Of a stretch of DNA of 64,000 bases, positions 1 through 11,536 are shown piece by piece; position 1 is the stretch's first letter; every line of letters starts with the position of its first letter. A program made the position numbers and the translations under genes. Source of the DNA: Floricoccus penangensis (GTDB taxonomy: Bacteria > Bacillota > Bacilli > Lactobacillales > Streptococcaceae); the NCBI RefSeq assembly GCF_001832885.1, contig NZ_MKIQ01000027.1, forward strand, positions 62,001-126,000, read 5' to 3'. The notes under the pieces were generated by a model, which was not told the origin of the DNA, made no database searches, and saw only the letters and a program-made list of their open reading frames with translations.

Positions 1-1
1 T

Positions 2-877
2 GAAGAAGTAGATGCAAGAATCGAACGTGAACGCAATAATCTTGCTGAGCTAGTTCTTAAAGATGCTGCTGCTGAAGACGGAGATACTGTTGTAATCGAT
101 TTTGTTGGTTCAGTTGATGGTGTTGAATTTGATGGTGGTAAAGCAGATAACTTCTCACTTGAACTTGGAAGTGGTCAATTTATTCCTGGTTTTGAAGAAC
201 AATTAGTTGGTCACAAAGCTGGCGAAACTGTTGATGTTAATGTAACATTCCCTGAAGAATATCAAGCTGAAGATTTAGCTGGAAAACCTGCATTGTTTGT
301 TACAACTATCCACGAAGTGAAAGCTAAAGAAGTTCCAGAACTTGATGATGAATTAGCTAAAGATATTGATGAAGACGTTGCTAGTCTTGATGAATTAAAA
401 GCAAAATATAAATCAGAATTAGCTAAAACTAAAGAAGCTCAATATGATGAAGCAGTAGAAAATGCAGCAATTGAAAAAGCAGTAGAAAATGCTGAAATCG
501 TTGAATTGCCAGAAGAAATGATTCATGAAGAAGTACACCGTGCTATGAATGAATTTTTAGGTAACATGCAACAACAAGGTGTATCACCTGAAATGTATTA
601 CCAAATCACTGGTACTACTGAAGATGATTTACATGCTCAATATGAAAGTGATGCTGATGCACGCGTTCGTACTGGATTAGTAATTGAAGCTATTGCTGCT
701 GCAGAAGGTTTCGAAACTACTGATGAAGAAATTGATAAAGAAATTTCTGACTTGGCTGAGCAATACAACATGCCTAAAGAACAAGTTGAAAGCCTACTTT
801 CAAAAGATATGCTTAAACATGATATCGCTATGAAGAAAGCAGTTGATTCAATTACTGGAACTGCAGTAGTTAAATAA
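2..877 (+). CDS. tig: Trigger factor, 5'-truncated by the window edge
   Basis: Ribosome-associated chaperone and prolyl isomerase that binds nascent chains at the exit tunnel. The frame is open from base 2, giving 291 residues of a protein usually near 430, so the N-terminal ribosome-binding domain is outside the window. Fragment residues about 22-105 are the FKBP-type PPIase domain ([26 protein letters not shown]). Residues about 110-291 are the helical C-terminal chaperone domain. A strong hairpin terminator follows the stop, so the gene is transcribed apart from rpoE. There is no internal start to prefer: the frame simply continues off the left edge. Confidence 0.95.
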   Translation, partial: EEVDARIERERNNLAELVLKDAAAEDGDTVVIDFVGSVDGVEFDGGKADNFSLELGSGQFIPGFEEQLVGHKAGETVDVNVTFPEEYQAEDLAGKPALFVTTIHEVKAKEVPELDDELAKDIDEDVASLDELKAKYKSELAKTKEAQYDEAVENAAIEKAVENAEIVELPEEMIHEEVHRAMNEFLGNMQQQGVSPEMYYQITGTTEDDLHAQYESDADARVRTGLVIEAIAAAEGFETTDEEIDKEISDLAEQYNMPKEQVESLLSKDMLKHDIAMKKAVDSITGTAVVK

Positions 878-885
878 TTGCCAAT

Positions 886-910
886 AGGCTAGGAATTCCT
901 AGCCTCTTTT
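886..910 (+). terminator. Terminator of tig
   Basis: Perfect 8-bp stem AGGCTAGG/CCTAGCCT with an AATT loop, followed by a short T-rich run, 8 bases after the tig stop. Confidence 0.8.
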
Positions 911-989
911 GAATGATATACGAATTATAAAACTATTGATTTATATATTTTCATAAGTACGATAATTAAAAATTGTAGGGGAAATAAAT

Positions 990-1559
990 TTGAAAATTGA
1001 AGTATTTGAAGGACAAAACAAAGATGAACTTTCTATGATTGAAGTTGCTCATGCTATGCTTGAACAAAACGGAAAAGAAATGGAATTCTCTGTTCTTGTT
1101 AATGCTATCCAAGATTATCTTGGAAGAAGTGATGCAGATATCAGAGCTAATCTTTCAACATTCTATACTGATTTGAATACTGATGGAAGCTTTATTCCAC
1201 TTGGTGGAAATGTATGGGCTTTAAGAGCTTGGTATGCAATTGACGAAATTAATGAAGAGATTATTGCTCTTGATGAAGTTGATGATGAAGATCGTCCTAA
1301 GAAAAAACGTAAGAAAGTCAATGCATTTGCTGATCTTGATGACGCTATTGATTATTCTGATGATGATCCTGAAGATGACGAATATACTGAAGATGACAAC
1401 TATGATGATGAAAATCCAGATGATGAAAAAAGTGAAGTTGAAGCTTATGATTCTGAATTAGCTGAAGTTGTTATTGATGACGAAAACGAAGAAGTCGAAA
1501 TCGAAGAAGAAGACGATGACGATGATGACGATTTCGAAAATGACGAAGACGATAAGTAG
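990..1559 (+). CDS. rpoE: RNA polymerase delta subunit
   Basis: Gram-positive delta factor, which binds core RNA polymerase, speeds recycling and affects promoter selectivity. At 189 residues it matches streptococcal length. The N-terminal globular HARE-HTH domain spans roughly residues 10-85 ([17 protein letters not shown]). After a basic patch (PKKKRKK, about 104-110) the tail is almost purely Asp/Glu, as in known delta proteins. The start is a TTG with a GGGG Shine-Dalgarno 7 bases upstream; no ATG alternative precedes the conserved N-terminus. It is monocistronic between two terminators. Confidence 0.95.
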   Translation: MKIEVFEGQNKDELSMIEVAHAMLEQNGKEMEFSVLVNAIQDYLGRSDADIRANLSTFYTDLNTDGSFIPLGGNVWALRAWYAIDEINEEIIALDEVDDEDRPKKKRKKVNAFADLDDAIDYSDDDPEDDEYTEDDNYDDENPDDEKSEVEAYDSELAEVVIDDENEEVEIEEEDDDDDDDFENDEDDK

Positions 1560-1570
1560 ATAAAAAATTA

Positions 1571-1599
1571 CTAGATTCAAATTTAGAATCTAGTTTTTT
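1571..1599 (+). terminator. Terminator of rpoE
   Basis: Stem CTAGATTC/GAATCTAG with a 7-base loop followed by six T's, 11 bases after the rpoE stop. Confidence 0.85.
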
Positions 1600-1606
1600 A
1601 ATACAT

Positions 1607-1642
1607 AAAAAGTGTACGGTTGAATTCAACCGTACACTTTTT
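1607..1642. terminator. Bidirectional terminator between rpoE and aspartokinase
   Basis: A 36-base perfect palindrome (arms of 18, centre 1624/1625) with A-run and T-run flanks, lying between convergent genes. It can terminate either direction and probably serves mainly the minus-strand aspartokinase, since rpoE has its own hairpin just upstream. Confidence 0.85.
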
Positions 1643-1654
1643 GAAATTATTTGA

Positions 1655-3001
1655 TTAGAAAAATGCATTATATAAAGCAGTAATTGCCTCTTTTTCTTGC
1701 TTACCTTTTACTACAAACATGACCGAGACTTCGCTTGAACCTTGACTGAGCATTTCCAAGTTAATACCCGCATCAGATAATGCCCGAGTAGCTGTGGAAG
1801 TTACACCAATGTGTTCTTTCATTCCTTCACCAACGATTACGATTACAGAAAGATCTTTTTCTAGATGAAGTTCGTCAGGATTTAAAGTCTCATGCAATTC
1901 GGTTAAGACTTTTTCTTCAAGACTAGGTGTTAAGAAACGTGAACGAATAATTACTGACAAATCATCAATACCAGTTGGCATATGCTCGAAACGAATATTA
2001 TTATCTTCAAGACTTTGTAATACTTTACGTCCAAAACCAACTTCCCTATTCATTAAATATTTAGAGATGTTAATACTTGAAAAATTACTTTCAGCTGCGA
2101 TTCCTATTACTGGTCTAGAATTATCTTTTCTTTCTGTAGTAATTTTTGTACCTGGATGGTCTGGGTTATTGGTATTTTTAATTACGATAGGAACACCAGC
2201 TAGCCTTGCAGGAACGAGAGCCTCGTCATGTAAAACTGAAAAACCTGCATAAGAAAGTTCTCGCATTTCCTTATATGTTACTTCGGAAATAGACTCAGGA
2301 TTTTCAATAATTCCAGGATGAGCGACGAATATACCATCTACATCAGTAAAGTTTTCATAAATATCAGCTTTAGTACCTGCTGCAACGATACTTCCGGTAA
2401 TGTCACTTCCTCCACGAGAAAAAGTGCAAACTTTTCCTTTTTCAGTAATTCCAAAAAAACCTGGAATTACAAGGACACCATCAAGGTTGTTTAACTCATT
2501 AATCTTTTTATCACTCTCATCGAGCAGTCGAGCATCACCAGGTTCTTCAGTAACAAAAATTCCTGCCTCTTTAGGGTTGATATATTGAGCCTTCAAACCT
2601 TGATTATCAAAATATTCAGCTATGAGTATAGCATTGTTATTTTCTCCTGCAGCAAGAAAAGAATCATATGCAAAAATATCATTATCTACATCTAAATCAG
2701 CAAGTGATAAGATATTTTTTTTAATTTCTTCAATTATTTTATCTGACAAATTTAAATCAGTAGTTATTTCAGAGTAGCGGTCAATTAGCCAGTTTTGGCT
2801 TACTTCAATATCCCCACCATTTTTTACAGCTTCGTAATAAGCTATAAGAGCATCAGTTACTTTGGTATCCTCTGCAAATCTTTTTCCAGGTGCACTCACC
2901 ACGACAAACTTACGATTAGGATCGCTTTTAATAATATTAAAAACCTTATCAATTTGTGGAGCACTAGCAACCGAAGAACCTCCAAATTTAACTACCTTCA
3001 T
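1655..3001 (-). CDS. Aspartate kinase
   Basis: Phosphorylates aspartate, the first step towards lysine/diaminopimelate, threonine and methionine. The 448 residues open with the family motif KFGGSS (residues 5-10); the C-terminal third (about 300-448) carries the paired ACT regulatory domains (SSINISK, MLSQGSSEVSVMFVV). ATG start with GGAGG 7-8 bases upstream. The leader is under 40 bases, so no lysine riboswitch fits. It is monocistronic and divergent from the HAD gene, with its own promoter at 3032-3059. The isozyme (lysine- or threonine-sensitive) cannot be told from sequence alone. Confidence 0.92.
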   Translation of the reverse strand: MKVVKFGGSSVASAPQIDKVFNIIKSDPNRKFVVVSAPGKRFAEDTKVTDALIAYYEAVKNGGDIEVSQNWLIDRYSEITTDLNLSDKIIEEIKKNILSLADLDVDNDIFAYDSFLAAGENNNAILIAEYFDNQGLKAQYINPKEAGIFVTEEPGDARLLDESDKKINELNNLDGVLVIPGFFGITEKGKVCTFSRGGSDITGSIVAAGTKADIYENFTDVDGIFVAHPGIIENPESISEVTYKEMRELSYAGFSVLHDEALVPARLAGVPIVIKNTNNPDHPGTKITTERKDNSRPVIGIAAESNFSSINISKYLMNREVGFGRKVLQSLEDNNIRFEHMPTGIDDLSVIIRSRFLTPSLEEKVLTELHETLNPDELHLEKDLSVIVIVGEGMKEHIGVTSTATRALSDAGINLEMLSQGSSEVSVMFVVKGKQEKEAITALYNAFF

Positions 3002-3031
3002 AATTCCTCCAAATAAAAATGTATTAGGAAA

Positions 3032-3059
3032 ATTATAACAAAATTCAGAATATTTTCAA
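3032..3059 (-). promoter_or_regulatory. Promoter of aspartokinase
   Basis: On the minus strand TTGAAA (3054-3059) and TATAAT (3032-3037) are separated by 16 bases, 31 bases upstream of the ATG. Confidence 0.7.
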
Positions 3060-3069
3060 GTGAATTTTA

Positions 3070-3078
3070 TGCTATAAT
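3070..3078 (+). promoter_or_regulatory. Extended -10 promoter, probably leaderless
   Basis: TG-C-TATAAT with TATAAT at 3073-3078. The next gene's ATG begins at 3087, only 8 bases later, so the predicted transcription start falls at or next to the start codon and no ribosome-binding site fits between them. Confidence 0.65.
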
Positions 3079-3086
3079 ATTTAATT

Positions 3087-3731
3087 ATGGATAAATATAA
3101 AGCAATTATTTTTGATATGGACGGAGTCCTAGTAGATACCGAACAATTTTATTATAATCGCAGGCAAGATTTTATGAATTCTCAAGGCATTAGTATTGAT
3201 CATCTTAAACCTAGTTTTTTCATTGGAGGAAATATGAAGGGAATTTGGCCTAAGATACTTGGAGAAGACTATGGTAAATGGGATATTGAAAAACTTCAAA
3301 AAGATTATGTAAAACATAAGAAAAATTATCCTCTACCATACAAGGAATTATTATTTGATAATGTTGATAAAGTATTAAGTACTTTGAAAAAAGCTGGTTA
3401 TAAATTAGCTTTAGCATCAAGTTCAACAAATCATGATATAGATTTAATGCTTGAGGAAAATAATCTTAGAAAACATTTCAGTATAATTTTAAGTGGAGAA
3501 GATTTTAAAGAAACTAAACCAAATCCTGAAATTTATATTACTGCAATTAATCAATTAGGTGTAGATTCACAGGATGTTTTAATCATCGAAGATAGTGAAA
3601 AAGGAATTGAAGCAGGAGTCAATGCAGGAGCCGATGTTTGGGCAATTGAGGATACAAGATTTGGTATGAATCAGTCAAAAGCTGATCTGCAAGTTAGTGG
3701 CTTATCAGAAGTCGTATCAAGACTAGTATAG
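3087..3731 (+). CDS. HAD-superfamily hydrolase (beta-phosphoglucomutase-like)
   Basis: Small-molecule phosphatase or phosphomutase of the HAD superfamily, 214 residues. Motif I DMDGVLVDTE at residues 10-19 supplies the nucleophile Asp10 and acid Asp12; motif II is the SSST stretch near residue 111, motif III is KPNPEIY and motif IV is IIEDSEKGIEAG. The cap inserted between motifs I and II is helical, as in the phosphoglucomutase/pyrophosphatase subgroup. The exact substrate cannot be read off. The start lies 8 bases after a -10 box with no Shine-Dalgarno, suggesting a leaderless message; the N-terminus MDKYKAIIFDMDGV fits the family well. Confidence 0.85.
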   Translation: MDKYKAIIFDMDGVLVDTEQFYYNRRQDFMNSQGISIDHLKPSFFIGGNMKGIWPKILGEDYGKWDIEKLQKDYVKHKKNYPLPYKELLFDNVDKVLSTLKKAGYKLALASSSTNHDIDLMLEENNLRKHFSIILSGEDFKETKPNPEIYITAINQLGVDSQDVLIIEDSEKGIEAGVNAGADVWAIEDTRFGMNQSKADLQVSGLSEVVSRLV

Positions 3732-3739
3732 ATAAAATA

Positions 3740-3748
3740 TGTTATAAT
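3740..3748 (+). promoter_or_regulatory. Extended -10 of mecA
   Basis: TG-T-TATAAT (TATAAT 3743-3748), 41 bases before the mecA ATG. No good -35 is visible, as expected for extended -10 promoters. Confidence 0.55.
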
Positions 3749-3789
3749 ATGTGTAATACCCCTAATTAAAAAATGCAAGCGAGGTCATT

Positions 3790-4515
3790 ATGGAATTAGA
3801 AAACATAAATGAAAATACAATAAAAATAAAAATGACTTTTGATGATCTACGAGATCGTGGCATCAATTTATCGGAATTTTTAACAAACCAAGATGCAGTT
3901 GAAGAATTATTTTATGATATTTCAAGCGAATTAGATATTTCAGATAAGTTTATTGAAAGTGATGTTGTCAGCTTTCAGGTTCGACCAAATTCGAAAGGGA
4001 TTGATTTAATGGTTCGTGGCGAAAAAGTAAATATGGAAGATTTGGATTTACCTTCTGATCCAGAGGAATTTACCAAGGCGTTAGAAAATATGATTAAATC
4101 AAGAGCCGAGAATGGTGATTTACCTGAAAATGTTGATTTGAATAAAGCTGCCGATATGCTATTTGGTGGAATTAATGAAAGTGATATAGATAATATTCCA
4201 ATAGAGGAAGAAGAAGAAAAAGACCTTCCAGAATATACATATTTTACATTAAAGTTTAGAAATATTGATGATGCTGTAAATATGGCTAAAAATATCAATC
4301 AAAGCGTGGAAGAAAGTGAACTTTATAAATATTTAGATAAATATTATATGACTATTCTCCAAAATCAAAAATTGATGGGACCAAAACTTGTTAAAAGCAT
4401 ACATTCTCAAATGTTAGAGTTTGGACAAGATGAGCGAGTAACGAGGGAAACACTTACAGAGTATGGTCAGCCGTTGATTGAATACGATGCACTTGATATA
4501 TTACGCCAAATGTAA
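3790..4515 (+). CDS. mecA: Adaptor protein MecA
   Basis: ClpC adaptor that hands substrates to the ClpCP protease; in streptococci it controls ComX/ComW and competence. 241 residues: an N-terminal substrate-binding domain (MELENINENTIKIKMTFDDL...), an acidic linker about residues 138-145 (IEEEEEKD) and the C-terminal ClpC-binding domain. GAGG lies upstream of the ATG. The mecA–rgpG–suf order is the one conserved in Streptococcus. A terminator follows, so rgpG is transcribed separately. Confidence 0.95.
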   Translation: MELENINENTIKIKMTFDDLRDRGINLSEFLTNQDAVEELFYDISSELDISDKFIESDVVSFQVRPNSKGIDLMVRGEKVNMEDLDLPSDPEEFTKALENMIKSRAENGDLPENVDLNKAADMLFGGINESDIDNIPIEEEEEKDLPEYTYFTLKFRNIDDAVNMAKNINQSVEESELYKYLDKYYMTILQNQKLMGPKLVKSIHSQMLEFGQDERVTRETLTEYGQPLIEYDALDILRQM

Positions 4516-4524
4516 AAATTCTTA

Positions 4525-4553
4525 AAATTGGTAGGGCAACCTGCCAATTTTTT
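4525..4553 (+). terminator. Terminator of mecA
   Basis: 11-bp stem capped by a GCAA tetraloop (one G-U pair) followed by a T-run. A TATAAT at 4556-4561 directly after it probably belongs to the rgpG promoter. Confidence 0.85.
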
Positions 4554-4607
4554 GTTATAATGGATACTATACTATAAACGAGATAAATTTAGATTCGAGA
4601 TATTAAT

Positions 4608-5732
4608 ATGCCATTTGTAATAAAGTATCTGATTGTACTGTTTTTAACTGCTACTTTCAGTTTCATAATAACACCTCTCGTTATCAGATTGGTGGAAAAA
4701 ATAGGAGCAGTTGATAAGCCAAATGCTCGTAGAATTAATAAGGTTGTCATGCCCAGTGCTGGTGGACTGGCTATATTTTTTTCCTTCACACTTTCAGTAT
4801 TATTATTTTTAACCTACATAGTTGGAACTATTAAAACATCTAAAGGATACTTAACTTATTTTGATTATGTATTCCCATTAGTTCTATCAAGCTTGATTAT
4901 TATAATTACAGGATTAATAGATGATATAAGAGAATTATCTCCAAAATGGAAGATGCTTGGTATAGTAGTAGCAGCAACTTCAATATGGGCTTTTTCGAAA
5001 TTCAGATTTGATAATTTTAAGATTCCATTTGGTGGTCCAATGCTCAATTTTCCTCCGTGGTTGTCTCTTATTTTAACTGTAATATGGATTATATCAATAA
5101 CTAATGCGGTAAATATAATAGATGGATTAGATGGACTTGCCAGTGGTGTTTCATTGATTAGCCTATTCACCATGGGATTAGTCTCTTATTTATTTTTAGG
5201 GAATGTGAATGTTTATTTACCTATAACAATTTTCGTTTTATGTGCAGCTATAATTGGATTTTTACCATATAATTTTTTCCCGGCAAAAATATATTTAGGC
5301 GATACAGGAGCATTATATTTAGGCTTTATGATATCAGTTCTTAGTTTACAGGGATTAAAAAATGCAACAGCAGTTGCTGTATTAACTCCGATGTTAATTT
5401 TAGGAGTGCCTGTGACTGACACGTTTGCAGCTATAATAAGAAGAAAATTAAACAATCAGAAAGTATCTGTAGCTGACAAAATGCATTTGCATCATAGATT
5501 ATTAAGTATGGGATTGAGCCATAAAGCAGCGGTTCTAGTGATATATGGTATTGCATTAATATTTTCATTAATATCAATTATTTTAAACTTTTCAGGAAGA
5601 GTTGGTGGAATATTATTGATAATTGCAAGTATATTTGGACTTGAACTTTTTCTCGAAACAGTTGGTGTTTGGGGAGAAAATCGTCAACCATTACTAAAAA
5701 TATTTACAAGAATCGGAAATTCCAAAAAATAG
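4608..5732 (+). CDS. rgpG: Undecaprenyl-phosphate GlcNAc-1-phosphate transferase
   Basis: Membrane glycosyl-1-phosphate transferase of the WecA/TagO/MraY superfamily. It starts lipid-linked wall polysaccharide (rhamnan or teichoic acid) by moving GlcNAc-1-P from UDP-GlcNAc to undecaprenyl phosphate. 374 residues with about 10-11 membrane segments. Cytoplasmic family motifs are visible: DDIREL, NAVNIIDGLDGLASG, GDTGALYLGF and the HLHHRLL loop. Placement between mecA and sufC matches streptococcal rgpG; the symbol is inferred from that synteny and tagO would be equally defensible. GAG precedes the ATG weakly. Confidence 0.9.
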   Translation: MPFVIKYLIVLFLTATFSFIITPLVIRLVEKIGAVDKPNARRINKVVMPSAGGLAIFFSFTLSVLLFLTYIVGTIKTSKGYLTYFDYVFPLVLSSLIIIITGLIDDIRELSPKWKMLGIVVAATSIWAFSKFRFDNFKIPFGGPMLNFPPWLSLILTVIWIISITNAVNIIDGLDGLASGVSLISLFTMGLVSYLFLGNVNVYLPITIFVLCAAIIGFLPYNFFPAKIYLGDTGALYLGFMISVLSLQGLKNATAVAVLTPMLILGVPVTDTFAAIIRRKLNNQKVSVADKMHLHHRLLSMGLSHKAAVLVIYGIALIFSLISIILNFSGRVGGILLIIASIFGLELFLETVGVWGENRQPLLKIFTRIGNSKK

Positions 5733-5773
5733 ATAGAAAAGACAGCTAAAGAACGCAAAATGTAAGATAGTTT

Positions 5774-5804
5774 AGACAGATTTTTTGAAAGTCTGTCTTT
5801 TTTT
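5774..5804 (+). terminator. Terminator of rgpG
   Basis: Stem AGACAGA/TCTGTCT followed by a run of seven T's. Its loop contains the -35 hexamer of the suf promoter. Confidence 0.8.
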
Positions 5805-5813
5805 ATTTATAAT
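5785..5813 (+). promoter_or_regulatory. Promoter of the suf operon, nested in the rgpG terminator
   Basis: TTGAAA (5785-5790), a 17-base spacer and TATAAT (5808-5813). The -35 and spacer lie inside the terminator hairpin. Confidence 0.75.
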
Positions 5814-5880
5814 GGTGATAGTGGTTTCATAAATCATTTTAATAAGAAATTTGTTTGATAAACAAAGGAGAGGAAAGTTT

Positions 5881-6654
5881 ATGTCAGTTTTAGAAATTAA
5901 AGATTTACACGTTAGTATTGAGGACAAAGAAATCCTTAAAGGTGTAAATTTAACAATCAATACAGATGAAATCCATGCAATCATGGGACCAAATGGAACA
6001 GGTAAATCAACACTTTCAGCAGCAATTATGGGTAATCCTAACTATGAGGTGACTCAAGGGGAAATTTTATTTGATGGTGAAAATATTCTTGAAATGGAAG
6101 TTGACGAACGTGCTCGCCTTGGATTATTCCTTGCTATGCAATATCCATCAGAAATTCCTGGTATTACAAATGCTGAGTTTATGCGCGCAGCAATGAATGC
6201 TCGCCGTGATGAAGATGATAAAATTTCAGTTATGGACTTCATTACTAAATTAGATGATAAGATGTCTTTGCTTAATATGCATGAAGATATGGCAGAACGT
6301 TACCTAAATGAAGGGTTCTCTGGTGGAGAAAAGAAACGTAATGAAATTCTTCAATTATTAATGTTAGAACCTACATTTGCAATTCTTGATGAAATTGACT
6401 CAGGTCTTGATATTGATGCTCTTAAAGTTGTATCAAAAGGAATCAATGCTATGCGTGGTGAAAACTTTGGTGCTTTAATCATTACTCACTACCAACGTCT
6501 ACTTAACTATATCACTCCAGATGTTGTTCATATCATGATGGACGGTCGTGTTGTAATGACTGGTGATGCTGATTTAGCTCGTCGTCTTGAAGCTGAAGGT
6601 TATGCTGGAATTTCTAAAGAATTAGGTATTGAATATAAAGAAGAAGAAGCTTAA
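5881..6654 (+). CDS. sufC: Fe-S assembly ATPase SufC
   Basis: ABC-type ATPase of the SufBCD scaffold complex for Fe-S cluster assembly in the cytoplasm. 257 residues from the ATG at 5881, chosen because AAGGAGAGG sits 7 bases upstream and MSVLEIKDLHV is the family start. Walker A GPNGTGKST at residues 36-44; signature FSGGEKKR; Walker B LDEIDSGLD. It is the first gene of sufCDSUB; sufD follows 13 bases later. Confidence 0.97.
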   Translation: MSVLEIKDLHVSIEDKEILKGVNLTINTDEIHAIMGPNGTGKSTLSAAIMGNPNYEVTQGEILFDGENILEMEVDERARLGLFLAMQYPSEIPGITNAEFMRAAMNARRDEDDKISVMDFITKLDDKMSLLNMHEDMAERYLNEGFSGGEKKRNEILQLLMLEPTFAILDEIDSGLDIDALKVVSKGINAMRGENFGALIITHYQRLLNYITPDVVHIMMDGRVVMTGDADLARRLEAEGYAGISKELGIEYKEEEA

Positions 6655-6667
6655 GGAGGCTAAGATA

Positions 6668-9616
<2,949 letters not shown>

Positions 9617-9730
9617 AAGGTGTTATGAGCACCAAAGTTGCTTGATAATTTGTCAAAGTAACTACAACCTAGTAATAAGAAATAATTTAAGTAATATATA
9701 CATTAAATTATTCTAGAAAAGGAGAATCTT

Positions 9731-11140
9731 GTGAGTGATAAAGTAACACCAAAACCAATTGAACTCGAAGAATATAAATTCGGATTTCATGATGATGTAA
9801 CACCTGTATACTCAACAGGTAAAGGACTTACTGAAGAAATAGTTCGTACAATATCTGCTGAAAAGAATGAACCTGAATGGATGCTTGATTTTCGTCTTAA
9901 GTCATACCAAGCATTTAGAAAAATGGATATGCCAAATTGGGGACCTAGTCTTGACGATGTAGATTTCGATGATATTATTTACTATCAAAAAGCTTCTGAC
10001 AAACCTGCCCGTGATTGGGATGATGTGCCAGATAAAATCAAAGAAACTTTTGAAAAAATCGGTATTCCAGAAGCTGAACGTGCTTATCTTGCCGGTGCAA
10101 GTGCACAATACGAGAGTGAAGTAGTTTATCACAATATGAAAGATGAATTCACTAAGCTTGGAATTGTATTTACTGATACTGACTCTGCCTTAAAAGAGTA
10201 CCCAGAAATTTTCAAAAAATATTTTGCTAAATTAGTACCTCCAACTGATAATAAACTTGCGGCTTTAAACTCTGCAGTTTGGTCAGGTGGAACATTTATC
10301 TATGTACCTAAAGGTGTAAAAGTAGATATTCCTCTTCAAACATATTTCCGTATTAACAATGAAAATACTGGTCAGTTTGAACGTACTTTAATTGTTGTTG
10401 ATGAAGGCGCAAGCGTTCACTACGTTGAAGGATGTACAGCTCCAACCTACTCATCAAACAGTTTACACGCTGCAGTAGTAGAAATTTTTGCCCTAGAAGG
10501 TGCTTATGTACGCTACTCTACTATCCAAAACTGGTCTGACAATGTATTCAATCTAGTAACTAAGCGTGCTAGAGCTCTTGATAACGCAACAGTTGAGTGG
10601 ATTGATGGTAACCTTGGTGCCAAGAAAACTATGAAGTACCCAGCAGTATTTCTTGATGGACCTGGTGCGCGTGGGACAATGCTATCTATTGCTTTCGCTA
10701 ATAAAGGACAAATCCAAGATACAGGAGCTAAAATGATCCATAATGCTCCACATACTTCTAGCTCAATTGTTTCAAAATCAATTGCTAGAGCAGGTGGAGA
10801 AGTTAACTATCGTGGACAAGTTACATTCAATAAGGATAGTAAAAAATCAAACTCTCATATTGAATGTGATACGATTATTATGGATGATATTTCTAAATCG
10901 GATACAATTCCATTTAATGAAATTCATAATAGTCAAGTAGCTTTGGAACATGAAGCGAAAGTATCAAAAATCTCAGAAGAACAACTTTACTATCTAATGA
11001 GCCGTGGCTTATCAGAAAGTGAAGCAACAGAAATGATCGTTATGGGATTCGTAGAACCATTTACAAAAGAACTACCTATGGAATATGCAGTTGAGCTAAA
11101 CCGCTTGATTTCGTATGAAATGGAAGGTTCTGTTGGATAA
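9731..11140 (+). CDS. sufB: Fe-S assembly scaffold protein SufB
   Basis: Core scaffold on which the Fe-S cluster is built, in complex with SufC and SufD. 469 residues, usual length. Family signatures: [29 protein letters not shown], and the C-terminal [12 protein letters not shown] and [19 protein letters not shown] start with AAAAGGAG 6 bases upstream. The 114 bases before it carry an imperfect AT-rich inverted repeat but no clear terminator, so it is probably still part of the suf transcript. Confidence 0.97.
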   Translation: MSDKVTPKPIELEEYKFGFHDDVTPVYSTGKGLTEEIVRTISAEKNEPEWMLDFRLKSYQAFRKMDMPNWGPSLDDVDFDDIIYYQKASDKPARDWDDVPDKIKETFEKIGIPEAERAYLAGASAQYESEVVYHNMKDEFTKLGIVFTDTDSALKEYPEIFKKYFAKLVPPTDNKLAALNSAVWSGGTFIYVPKGVKVDIPLQTYFRINNENTGQFERTLIVVDEGASVHYVEGCTAPTYSSNSLHAAVVEIFALEGAYVRYSTIQNWSDNVFNLVTKRARALDNATVEWIDGNLGAKKTMKYPAVFLDGPGARGTMLSIAFANKGQIQDTGAKMIHNAPHTSSSIVSKSIARAGGEVNYRGQVTFNKDSKKSNSHIECDTIIMDDISKSDTIPFNEIHNSQVALEHEAKVSKISEEQLYYLMSRGLSESEATEMIVMGFVEPFTKELPMEYAVELNRLISYEMEGSVG

Positions 11141-11158
11141 TCTTTATAATGCTTATAT

Positions 11159-11187
11159 AACAAGTCTCAAAGGGCTTGTTTTTTTTA
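11159..11187 (+). terminator. Terminator of the suf operon
   Basis: Stem AACAAGTC/GGCTTGTT with a 6-base loop and a run of T's, 18 bases after the sufB stop. Marks the end of the core block. Confidence 0.85.
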
Positions 11188-11231
11188 TATAATTACAAAA
11201 GGGGCAGAAAAGGGATAGAAATAAAAACAAC

Positions 11232-11381
11232 TTACAAATTTAAGTTGTTTAGCTTATATATAAACTTTCGAGACATCTTCTTAGTTATATGAGAATAAAT
11301 TGACAAAGTAGTTTTATAATCACTGTGGCTAACTCTATCCATAATAGTATTGACTGGTATTCTTAGTTCTGCAAGTAAATC
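11232..11381 (-). pseudogene. Tyrosine recombinase (phage integrase) C-terminal remnant
   Basis: On the minus strand 49 sense codons and a TAA read as the last part of a phage-type integrase: DLLAELRIPV, then VSHSDYKTTLSIYSHIT, which contains the catalytic His of the GHSD box and the nucleophilic Tyr. Upstream, at 11402-11460, a second frame (YTALKMIYNTCEKFAKYIGF, then stop) may be part of the catalytic-domain N-terminal portion. The RHTH box and everything else is missing. It lies at the left edge of the accessory region and is the only trace seen here of the element that may have brought it. Confidence 0.75.
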
Positions 11382-11490
11382 AAAAATTTTTTTTATTTTA
11401 AAAACCTATATACTTAGCAAATTTCTCACAAGTATTGTAAATCATTTTAAGCGCCGTATAGATTCATTAAATTATTAACGAATTATTTTT

Positions 11491-11499
11491 TGCTATAAT
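11491..11499 (+). promoter_or_regulatory. Extended -10 of the isochorismatase-family gene
   Basis: TG-C-TATAAT with TATAAT at 11494-11499, 37 bases before the ATG. Confidence 0.55.
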
Positions 11500-11536
11500 A
11501 TATATTATATTTAGAAAGAATTGTAGGTAAAATATT

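Larger units (their letters stand above)
11188..11536. other. Intergenic region with integrase relic and a promoter
   Basis: 349 bases without an intact gene. It holds the integrase remnant (11232-11460, minus) and, at 11491-11499, an extended -10 (TG-C-TATAAT) for the next plus-strand gene. No direct repeat that would mark an attachment site was recognised by eye. Confidence 0.6.

Noticed and set aside
1234-1461. Second-frame ORF inside rpoE
   Set aside because: Shadow of the GAT/GAA-rich acidic tail in another frame.
3002-3086. Lysine riboswitch or T-box before aspartokinase
   Set aside because: The shared divergent interval is 85 bases and the leader after the -10 is under 30, too short for either.
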